Source: DAHVFY01 sp040388665 (GTDB lineage: Bacteria > Chlamydiota > Chlamydiia > Chlamydiales > Rhabdochlamydiaceae). From it: DNA of 11,772 bases. The stretch lies in the NCBI GenBank assembly GCA_040388665.1, contig JAZKBL010000033.1, positions 1 through 11,772 on the forward strand, in the 5' to 3' direction. Made by a program: the position numbers and the translations under genes. A model generated the notes under the pieces. It was not told the DNA's origin. It ran no database searches and worked only from the letters and a program-made list of their open reading frames with translations. Position 1 is the first letter of the stretch; each line of letters starts with the position of its first letter. Shown here one piece after another: positions 5,877 to 11,772 of this stretch.

Positions 5877-7445
5877 CTAAAAGTCCTCGCAGCTACGAGT
5901 GACGCGTACAACTTCTGCGCTCGATGTGACTCCTTGAGCTGCGAGGTAAGCTCCTGCTTGCCTTAAAAGTTGCATTCCTTCATCAACAGCTACTCTACTA
6001 AGCTCTAATGCATCAGCGCTTTTCAATAATTGCCTTTTGATTCCTGATGAAACATTCATGAGCTCGTAGATAGCATAACGACCTTTATAACCTGAATCAT
6101 AACATTGCGAACACCCTGCCCCACGAACGAGTGTTCCATTTTTAAGATGTTCTCTAGTAAGGCCGATTTCTTTAAGCTCTCCATCTAAAGGTTCATAGGA
6201 AAACCGACAGTGAGGACAGACGACTCTTACCAAACGTTGAGCTAAAACGCCAAGAACCGATGAGGAAAGAAGGTAAGGCTCAATACCCATATCAACAAGA
6301 CGCGTGAGAGCTGACGGCGCATCATTTGTGTGCAGAGTACTCAAGACAAGGTGTCCTGTTAAGGAAGCCTGTATCGCTATCTCCGCTGTCTCTTTGTCGC
6401 GAATCTCTCCAATCATGATCACATCAGGATCTTGACGCAAAATATGTCTTAAGCCCGTTGCAAAATCTAAATGGATTTTCGGATTAACTCCAATTTGCGC
6501 CATCCCTTGCAATTTGTACTCTACAGGATCTTCAATCGTCATGATATTCATTTCTGAAGAATTAATTTCAGAAATAGCGCTATAAAGCGTTGTGGTCTTT
6601 CCACTTCCTGTAGGTCCTGTAACAAGAACTATTCCTTCGCTTCTTCGAATCAATTTCTTAAACGATTCTAAAAGAGCAATGCGCATCCCAATTTTATTAA
6701 GACCTAAAAGAACATTGCTCTTATCAAGCACACGTAAAACGAGCCTTTCTCCATAGACAACAGGCACAGTACTCACACGAAAATCGATTTGTCTGCCACC
6801 AAGACCAAGCTTGATTCTTCCATCCTGGGGAAGCCTGTGTTCTGCGATATCAAGACGAGACATGACTTTGATACGCGTAATGAGCTGAACCTGATATTCT
6901 TTTGGCGGCGCATGACGCATTTGAAGCACGCCATCAATTCGATATCTCACATCAAGTCCATGCTCCATCGGCTCAAAATGAATGTCTGACGCTCCTTGTT
7001 GAATTGCTTCAATCAGCATAACGTTAAGCATACGAATCACAGGGGAATCAGATGTCTGCTCAAGAAGGTCATAACCATCTTCTTGCGCTTCGCTTTTTTT
7101 TCCATCTAAGTGCAAACTTGCAATTAAATCAGAGGCGACATGTTCCTTTTGGTGATAACATTTTTCAATCGCTTCTTCTAATGCAGATTTTGAAGCCAAA
7201 TACTCCTCAACAGGCATTCCCGACAAAATGCGCGCTTCTTCCAAGGACTCCAAATCCAAAGGATTATTCATGGCAACGAGGAGTTTTCCTCCAATTTCAT
7301 CCAAAGGAAGTATCAGACGATGCTTAGCAAATCCATAAGGAACTTTGTGAATTTTTCCTTTTACAAGAGGATATTCTTCTAAATCACCGGCAAGGGGAAT
7401 TCCAAAACGTGTATTTAACTCTTGAAGATCTGCATCAATAGTCAT
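5877..7445 (-). CDS. gspE: T2SS assembly ATPase GspE
   Basis: The numbering here is of the longer 526-residue form starting at TTG 7457; the preferred ATG 7445 removes four residues. An N-terminal GspE_N-like domain (about 1-110) precedes the ATPase core. Walker A is GPTGSGKTTT (281-290), the Asp box is MTIEDPVEY (306-314), Walker B is DVIMIGEIRD (345-354) and the His box is TGHLVLSTLHTNDA (367-380). Two CxxC pairs (414/417 and 449/452) form the zinc-binding C-terminal element typical of GspE/PilB and absent from PilT. All catalytic elements are intact. Hydrolysis powers pseudopilin addition through GspF. The start overlaps the last codons of gspD by 11 nt. There is no Shine-Dalgarno sequence, so translation is probably coupled to gspD. 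Confidence 0.96.
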   Translation of the reverse strand: MTIDADLQELNTRFGIPLAGDLEEYPLVKGKIHKVPYGFAKHRLILPLDEIGGKLLVAMNNPLDLESLEEARILSGMPVEEYLASKSALEEAIEKCYHQKEHVASDLIASLHLDGKKSEAQEDGYDLLEQTSDSPVIRMLNVMLIEAIQQGASDIHFEPMEHGLDVRYRIDGVLQMRHAPPKEYQVQLITRIKVMSRLDIAEHRLPQDGRIKLGLGGRQIDFRVSTVPVVYGERLVLRVLDKSNVLLGLNKIGMRIALLESFKKLIRRSEGIVLVTGPTGSGKTTTLYSAISEINSSEMNIMTIEDPVEYKLQGMAQIGVNPKIHLDFATGLRHILRQDPDVIMIGEIRDKETAEIAIQASLTGHLVLSTLHTNDAPSALTRLVDMGIEPYLLSSSVLGVLAQRLVRVVCPHCRFSYEPLDGELKEIGLTREHLKNGTLVRGAGCSQCYDSGYKGRYAIYELMNVSSGIKRQLLKSADALELSRVAVDEGMQLLRQAGAYLAAQGVTSSAEVVRVTRSCEDF

Positions 7446-9771
7446 AAGGATGGCCAAAAAAGAGTTTTAAACTTTGCGAGAAAAACTTTTGACGTTCTTT
7501 CTCTCTAGCTTCAATGATTTTTTTCAAAAATTCAGGGATGTCTCCCGCTCGTTTTTTCAATTCTTCGGCACGAATTTTATCAAGATCTTCTTGAGGATCG
7601 AGGATAATTTTCGGAGTGATAAAGATGAACATTTCTGTATTATGGTCGATCAAATTCGTCGAGCCAAAAAGTTTGCCAAGCCCTGGAATTTCCCCAAGAA
7701 AAGGCACTTTTTCTTCTCTATCTTGAGAATTTTTTCTTCTAAGCCCGCCTAAAATTACCGTTTGACCGTCAGCTACGCGCACCTCATTTTCTATGTGGCG
7801 TCTATCGACATTAGGACGATCATCAACATTGGGCCTAATTGTATCAAAAGTGACATTCGTCTGAAGCGTTACAAATCCCCTGGATTCTCCTATCTCATTT
7901 TCTTCATCTGGAAGATGGATCGTTGGAGTGATGTCAATCGTGATGCCGTACTCATTACGAGTGAATGAATTTTGAAAAACGATCGTACCATCGCTAACAT
8001 TAAGAGGCGCCGCACCATTATTAACAGAAATTTCTTCTTCGATTCTTATGGTAGCCGGCGTTTGATTCACAGTAATCAAAGAAGGCGCTGCGTTAAAACG
8101 AATGTCGTCCTGTGTTAAAAGAAAGCTATAAGCTAAGTCAAATTGAGGAAAGTATTTAGAGCTTCCTCCATGAAAAATGAATTCAAGAACACCCCTTCCA
8201 ACAGGTGCATTCAATCCTTTTTTAGGTGGAACGCGCGGGCCATCATAGCGCATTCCATTATGAGCCTTACCAAGTTTTAAAAGATTAAGGCCAGCGCTCG
8301 CATGATTATCGACTCTTCTCTCAAAAAGAAGAACTTCGATCTGCACCATTTTTTTAGGGATATCTAATCTGCGTAAAAGATCCTTAACTTTTGATAAAGT
8401 ATCTCTGCGGATGACCATCAAAATCGATCCCGTTTTGGGATCTGGAATAAAATTTTCAGCCTCACTTTTTTCAATTTCAACGCGTGTTGAAATTGCAGGT
8501 TTAAAGGGGCCCGGCGCTACGGGAAGGGGTTGCGCCGGAGCGTACCCCTCAGGAGGTCTTGGAACAGCTCCTTGCTGTGTAAAAGTAGCCTCAACACTTT
8601 CTCTTCCAAGTTCTGGAAGAACAGAAAGCAGCGTGACGTAAACTTTTTCTAAAATTTTTGATAATTCTTCAGGATCACTATGACGGCAATGATAAACAAA
8701 TACGGTCATCTCGCTCGGATCTTGCAACTGTTCTTCTGTGTCGTGGATCACCTTTTCTGCGCGATCAACAATATCTTGCTGTCCAATCAAAACTAAACTC
8801 CCTTGGCCTAAAGCAAAAAGAGTAAGCCCTTCTTGCTCAATTTTTGCAAAAGGCGCCCTCGCGCGCTCTAATGCTTCACCAAAAAAAGATTGAAGAATTC
8901 TCTCCATCTCTTTAACGCCCATCTTCGTTACAGGAATAACGCGGGAAACTTTTCCTTTTGGCTCCTGCCAGATAACATGATAAAGCGCTAATAATTTTTC
9001 TATCTCATCGCGTGAGGAAATAAGCGCTATTTTACTTCCGATTTGATACACAAAAGTCTGTTTGGCATCAGAAAATCTCTCAAAAAAATGAAACGCACTG
9101 CGCATCTGTTCAACAGGGGGAGAAAATACATAAAAAACTCTTAAATGATTGGGAACAAACCGAAGCTGCTCTACAGAAGAAACAATTGTCTGTACGGAAG
9201 AGGGGTCTTGCTTGTAAACAAACAGCTGTCTTGCATAAGAATTGAGTTTTTTTACACCAATGCCGTTATGCGAAAGAATGATTTCTAAAACATCATCCCA
9301 AGATTCTCTGGGTATCGGGATGGAAGAGTGCATATGAAGCTTTATCCCTGCCATTTCAGGAGGCATGATGTAAAGATATTCCATCGCCCCATATTCCATG
9401 ATAACTTGCCCCAAGGTGGTCTCTTCTTGATCCCAAAGGGCGTACCCCTCTTCTCCTTTTTTGGCCTCGGAAACAGATACCTCTCTAAAATGTGTTTCTA
9501 AAAGAATCATCTCAGATTTAAGAGCATTGACATCTTGCAAAAGTGCCATAAACTCTGCGTCAGACGCCTTATTTTGATAAAGTTCTTTGGCTTGCGCATA
9601 ACGTTCTTCAAGAGAAGTTTTTAATCTTCTTAAATTTTCATTGACGCTTTGTAAGAAAGCATCCGATTCAGAAGCGCTCCCTTTTAACTCAAGCTCCGCC
9701 TGTTTTTCGCCAATTGTCAAAGCAAATCCAGCAGATTGCAACAACAAACTCACCAAAAGAATGCGTTTCAT
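7435..9771 (-). CDS. gspD: T2SS outer-membrane secretin GspD
   Basis: The product has 778 residues. A signal peptide is seen (MKRILLVSLLLQSAGFA, 1-17). Residues 20-105 form a charged, probably coiled-coil extension before an N0-like domain (about 112-190), which is unusual for the family. Ring-forming N domains follow to about 395. A Pro-rich linker (404-424) leads to a last N domain (about 428-475) and the secretin barrel domain (about 475-725). The hallmark VPFLGEIPGLGKLFG is at 689-703, followed by TEMFIFITPKII (712-723). The C-terminal 50 residues are charged and helical. GspD is the multimeric outer-membrane channel for folded substrates. Its ATG overlaps the stop of the upstream 412-residue gene (ATGA), with GGTGGGA just before it. 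It overlaps gspE at its 3' end. Confidence 0.95.
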   Translation of the reverse strand: MKRILLVSLLLQSAGFALTIGEKQAELELKGSASESDAFLQSVNENLRRLKTSLEERYAQAKELYQNKASDAEFMALLQDVNALKSEMILLETHFREVSVSEAKKGEEGYALWDQEETTLGQVIMEYGAMEYLYIMPPEMAGIKLHMHSSIPIPRESWDDVLEIILSHNGIGVKKLNSYARQLFVYKQDPSSVQTIVSSVEQLRFVPNHLRVFYVFSPPVEQMRSAFHFFERFSDAKQTFVYQIGSKIALISSRDEIEKLLALYHVIWQEPKGKVSRVIPVTKMGVKEMERILQSFFGEALERARAPFAKIEQEGLTLFALGQGSLVLIGQQDIVDRAEKVIHDTEEQLQDPSEMTVFVYHCRHSDPEELSKILEKVYVTLLSVLPELGRESVEATFTQQGAVPRPPEGYAPAQPLPVAPGPFKPAISTRVEIEKSEAENFIPDPKTGSILMVIRRDTLSKVKDLLRRLDIPKKMVQIEVLLFERRVDNHASAGLNLLKLGKAHNGMRYDGPRVPPKKGLNAPVGRGVLEFIFHGGSSKYFPQFDLAYSFLLTQDDIRFNAAPSLITVNQTPATIRIEEEISVNNGAAPLNVSDGTIVFQNSFTRNEYGITIDITPTIHLPDEENEIGESRGFVTLQTNVTFDTIRPNVDDRPNVDRRHIENEVRVADGQTVILGGLRRKNSQDREEKVPFLGEIPGLGKLFGSTNLIDHNTEMFIFITPKIILDPQEDLDKIRAEELKKRAGDIPEFLKKIIEAREKERQKFFSQSLKLFFGHPYDY

Positions 9772-11006
9772 AATTTCCCACCCAATGTCTTTTTCTTTTC
9801 AGCTGCGACAGGTATTGAAAGAAGCTGTACTTGTGTGCGCATCGAATCAAAAAGATGCGCATGTAAAATCGTTTTACCTTGAAGTTTTTCCAATTTGTCA
9901 AAAATAAGAAGTTCACCCTGGACTTTATGGAAAAGACACTCATCGATTTCAGCTGCCGTTTTTAATTTTCTCCAGCCTGCAGACGTTCTTAAGAGCCAAT
10001 CACCCTCTTTTAAAATAAGACGCCTTTTTCCTAAATTACACGTGATTTGAGAAGCAGTTCTTAAACGGATCATCGTAGGCGTTTGATCTACATGACTTCC
10101 ACTCTGCTTTGCAAAATGAACATTATCTAACTTCACTTGAAATATCTGAAATCCCACCTCATCCCAAACATCAAGCTCAATCCCTTTTGGACCAGCATTT
10201 TTAACCTGTGCTAAAGGAACGTGTTCTGAATTTTTTCCTAAAGAAGATATTTCCCAGCGATGATCTACCCAAGTTAAAAAATCTCCTTTTGAAACAAAAT
10301 AAATGCTATCTCCGATCATCAGTTTGTATTTATCGCGCAACTGTCCATGTTCAACTCCAGCATAATGTTGAACAAGTAAATCTAAGCCCCAAAATTTTGC
10401 TTCTTTCATAGAACGGACAAAAAGAGGAAATTCTTGATCCCAAAATCTCTCTCCAACGCGTTTGCCAAGGACCTGACTTGCAGCCCCCAGCCATTCAGCC
10501 TTTTCACCTTCTCTTTCAGCCTCAAGCAGAAGCCCGCCGTCCTCTAAACAAATCGGCTTAATCCAAAATTCTGTAGGAACTGAAGAAAAAACAAGTTGAT
10601 TTTCCAGATCTTCCAGATAAAGGCGCATCCCGCTTGTGATTGCCAACTCTTTAGACGTCGACTTCAACCGCACTAATATCTTCGTTTCTCTGTCCTGCAC
10701 ATCAGGTCTGGTATTTTGTGCTAAAATCATCACCTCTTCTTTGAGCCGCATCATCAAAGGGCAAAATTCTGTACGCTTCAATACAAGAGCCCCGCTTCCT
10801 ATAGAAGAATAAAATAGACTTTTTTCAGCGTCTTTTACGGCAGCAGTTTGAAAAGATGTTGCTATTTCTTGTTCGTTTTGCCAAGAAGAGAAAAAAAAAG
10901 AAGAAACACCAAAAATAGCAGATATTCCAGAAGCAATCAAAGCGCTTAATGTCACATTCTGTAAAATCTGATCGATTTTAATCCTGGAACAAACTGCAAT
11001 AATCAA
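9768..11006 (-). CDS. Unrecognised single-pass membrane protein heading the T2SS operon
   Basis: The product has 412 residues and starts at TTG 11006. An in-frame TAG lies 12 nt upstream, so the frame cannot begin much earlier, and no ATG occurs in the first 50 codons. One hydrophobic segment (about 18-40) suggests an N-terminal inner-membrane anchor with the remainder periplasmic. The C-terminal third (about 275-405) is beta-rich, with motifs such as KLMIGDSIYF, LTWVDHRWEI and LILKEGDWLLR. I recognise no family domain. The 4-nt overlap with gspD and first position in the operon point to a role in the same machine. The topology would suit a connector or platform subunit (GspC/L/M-like). From memory, C. 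trachomatis has a conserved unknown gene in this position (CT573). Function is inference. Confidence 0.82.
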   Translation of the reverse strand: MIIAVCSRIKIDQILQNVTLSALIASGISAIFGVSSFFFSSWQNEQEIATSFQTAAVKDAEKSLFYSSIGSGALVLKRTEFCPLMMRLKEEVMILAQNTRPDVQDRETKILVRLKSTSKELAITSGMRLYLEDLENQLVFSSVPTEFWIKPICLEDGGLLLEAEREGEKAEWLGAASQVLGKRVGERFWDQEFPLFVRSMKEAKFWGLDLLVQHYAGVEHGQLRDKYKLMIGDSIYFVSKGDFLTWVDHRWEISSLGKNSEHVPLAQVKNAGPKGIELDVWDEVGFQIFQVKLDNVHFAKQSGSHVDQTPTMIRLRTASQITCNLGKRRLILKEGDWLLRTSAGWRKLKTAAEIDECLFHKVQGELLIFDKLEKLQGKTILHAHLFDSMRTQVQLLSIPVAAEKKKTLGGKL

Positions 11007-11033
11007 TTTCTTTACCTACAACATTGTCGTCAT

Positions 11034-11062
11034 ATTCTAGGTTATCAGAGAAAAAAATACAA
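11034..11062 (-). promoter_or_regulatory. Predicted promoter of the T2SS operon
   Basis: On the minus strand a good -10 TAGAAT (11039-11034, five of six matches) follows a poor -35 TTGTAT (11062-11057) after 17 nt. The start would be about 11027, giving a leader of about 20 nt before the TTG start. The T-rich spacer may help. This is the only plausible promoter seen for the seven-gene operon. Confidence 0.35.
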
Positions 11063-11067
11063 ACTCC

Positions 11068-11097
11068 TTGAGATAGACAATTGCTAAAAAATATACT
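11068..11097 (+). promoter_or_regulatory. Predicted promoter of the small plus-strand membrane protein
   Basis: A -35 TTGAGA (11068-11073) and a -10 TATACT (11092-11097), each five of six consensus matches, are separated by 18 nt. The start would be near 11104, about 43 nt before the ATG. It lies only 5 nt from the opposing -35 of the operon promoter, so the two promoters are back to back and may compete or share a regulator. Confidence 0.5.
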
Positions 11098-11146
11098 TTA
11101 CACTTAAATGAAGAAAAACAAACACACAGCTTAAGGGGCCATAACT

Positions 11147-11533
11147 ATGGAAAACAACAAATCCAAGGAAGGAGTTTCAGTGAAAGAACTTGAAAAATTT
11201 GCAAAAAAACACCGCTTCGAGGTTTTCTTCTCCCTCACCTTCATCCTCGCTTGCTTTTTTAGCTTCATCATGTGGGGAACAGGAATGGCAATCAGCCTGA
11301 CTACCCTCGGAGCGATTCTCGGAATCATTTTTCCAGCGACAGTTGAACTTGTGAACAAAAAAGTGTTTCACTTCATTTTTAAACAAGAAAACATCACGCA
11401 AATGATTCTTGCTGGAGTTGTATTAATTTTAGCTATCGTTGTGCCACCGCTCATCTTCTTCTGTCTCGGCGCACACGGCGGCAAAGATTACTTTCATAAA
11501 GTCTGCGAACTTTACAGCCAGCATAAAAAATAA
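11147..11533 (+). CDS. Small integral membrane protein, unknown function
   Basis: The product has 128 residues. A charged N-terminus (MENNKSKEGVSVKELEKFAKKHR) precedes hydrophobic segments at about 25-43, 47-65 and 84-108, with a basic stretch (NKKVFHFIFKQ) between the second and third, and a short soluble tail with a lone Cys (residue 120). There is no signal peptide or known motif, and I do not recognise the family. AAGGGG (11133-11138) lies 8 nt from the ATG, and a clear promoter precedes it, which supports a real gene. It is the only complete plus-strand gene in the window and is divergent from the secretion operon; no functional link can be read from the sequence. Confidence 0.8.
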   Translation: MENNKSKEGVSVKELEKFAKKHRFEVFFSLTFILACFFSFIMWGTGMAISLTTLGAILGIIFPATVELVNKKVFHFIFKQENITQMILAGVVLILAIVVPPLIFFCLGAHGGKDYFHKVCELYSQHKK

Positions 11534-11545
11534 ATCATTAAGATC

Positions 11546-11583
11546 CAAAGCCGCAAAAAAGTTTAAATTCCCTTGCGGCTTTG
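11546..11583 (+). terminator. Stem-loop downstream of the small membrane-protein gene
   Basis: CAAAGCCGCAA (11546-11556) pairs perfectly with TTGCGGCTTTG (11573-11583) over 11 bp, with a 16-nt loop, starting 12 nt after the stop codon. The stem ends in TTT but no long T-run follows, so termination is plausible and not certain. The arm sequence TTGCGGCTTTGCGC also resembles the GCGCAAAG-type words of the left-end palindrome, so it may instead be part of the repeat family at the right edge. Confidence 0.45.
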
Positions 11584-11592
11584 CGCTATCGC

Positions 11593-11760
11593 TTAAAAAA
11601 GATCTTCAAGCTCTCTAATAACCCTGGCCCACCCAACTGTCCGATGCACTTCGATTGCTGCATCTATTATTTGCTCTGCCAATATATTTTCAATTTTCTC
11701 TGCGTCGTTGCGGCCCCGCGTCCATACTTTTACCCACAACTTTTGCTTGAAATAAAATTT
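11593..11760 (-). pseudogene. Frameshifted, truncated 5' remnant of a GxxExxY-family gene
   Basis: The minus strand has an open frame reading KIENILAEQIIDAAIEVHRTVG, the hallmark N-terminus of the GxxExxY family. Intact members continue with (G)GPGLLESVYE. Here the continuation GPGLLES is present at 11630-11610 but in another frame: relative to the VGGPGLLES form one extra base (A at 11631 on the plus strand) breaks the reading frame. In the original frame translation ends as GWARVIRELEDLF at the TAA at 11595-11593. After GPGLLES the homology stops (LKIFFKR, stop), so the conserved GxxExxY core and the rest of the gene are missing. No ATG is in frame, and the 5' part is the 52-bp repeat. GxxExxY proteins are a widespread, often multi-copy family of uncertain function, proposed to be nuclease-like. 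Confidence 0.78.
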
Positions 11761-11772
11761 TCAAATACCATT
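11721..11772 (-). repeat. Right copy of 52-bp terminal inverted repeat
   Basis: This is the exact reverse complement of positions 4-55. Read inward on the minus strand, it continues without interruption of the reading frame into the GxxExxY remnant (VKVW-TRGRNDAEKIEN), so in this copy the repeat forms the upstream or N-terminal part of that gene. The window ends inside it, so the full length may be greater than 52 bp. Confidence 0.93.

Noticed and set aside
3784..11006. Type IV pilus or type III secretion locus instead of T2SS
   Set aside because: No PilT, PilM/N/O/P or Ysc/Cds export genes are present, and the GspD-E-F-G order with a zinc-motif ATPase fits T2SS. GspE/PilB and GspF/PilC are close families, so a pilus-like use cannot be wholly excluded.
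11131..11401. Two minus-strand frames opposite the small plus-strand membrane protein
   Set aside because: The plus-strand gene has a promoter, a Shine-Dalgarno-like AAGGGG and credible membrane segments; the opposite frames are Arg/Lys/Ser-rich shadows.
1..11772. Whole window as a composite transposon or integrative element bounded by inverted repeats
   Set aside because: No transposase, integrase or target-site duplication is visible, and the interior is a conserved core secretion operon. A dispersed repeat at an assembly break explains the ends better.

Overview
This 11.8 kb AT-rich bacterial segment is dominated by one minus-strand run of type II secretion (T2SS) / type IV pilus-like genes. 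In transcription order (right to left) these are an unrecognised single-pass membrane protein, the secretin GspD, the ATPase GspE, the inner-membrane platform GspF, a GspG-like pseudopilin, a second GspH-like pseudopilin and a PEBP/YbhB-family protein. From memory, Chlamydia trachomatis has the same order (unknown gene, gspD, gspE, gspF, gspG). That order, the moderately low GC and a giant MORN/YwqK-repeat protein next door suggest a chlamydia, more likely an environmental (Parachlamydiales-type) member. This placement is inference; no search was run.

Layout. Positions 1-226 hold one copy of a 52-bp terminal inverted repeat, a 30-bp-stem hairpin and a short stretch with a weak terminator. Positions 227-2824 (minus) encode an exported protein of 865 residues made of about 33 repeats of roughly 24 residues. 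Its leader carries a perfect 11-bp inverted repeat sitting over the predicted transcription start. Positions 2900-3277 (minus) encode a small four-helix membrane protein. Positions 3332-11006 (minus) are the secretion operon: seven genes whose ends overlap or lie within about 11 nt of each other. A 140-bp divergent promoter region follows, then a small plus-strand membrane protein (11147-11533) with a hairpin behind it. The right edge (11593-11772, minus) holds the broken 5' part of a GxxExxY-family gene, which reads out of the second copy of the 52-bp repeat.

How the genes fit. GspE would power GspF to assemble GspG/GspH pseudopilins under the GspD outer-membrane channel. The 412-residue protein, cotranscribed first and anchored in the inner membrane, is the natural candidate for a connector or platform role, because no GspC, GspL or GspM homologue is recognisable here. 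No prepilin peptidase is in the window, and neither pseudopilin has the usual Gly before the cleavage site. The signal-peptide-bearing repeat protein beside the operon could be a secreted substrate, but only proximity and the signal peptide support that.

The two window ends share a perfect 52-bp inverted repeat linked to the GxxExxY remnant. This is best read as a dispersed repeat family at which the assembly may have been cut, rather than proof of an 11.7-kb mobile element.
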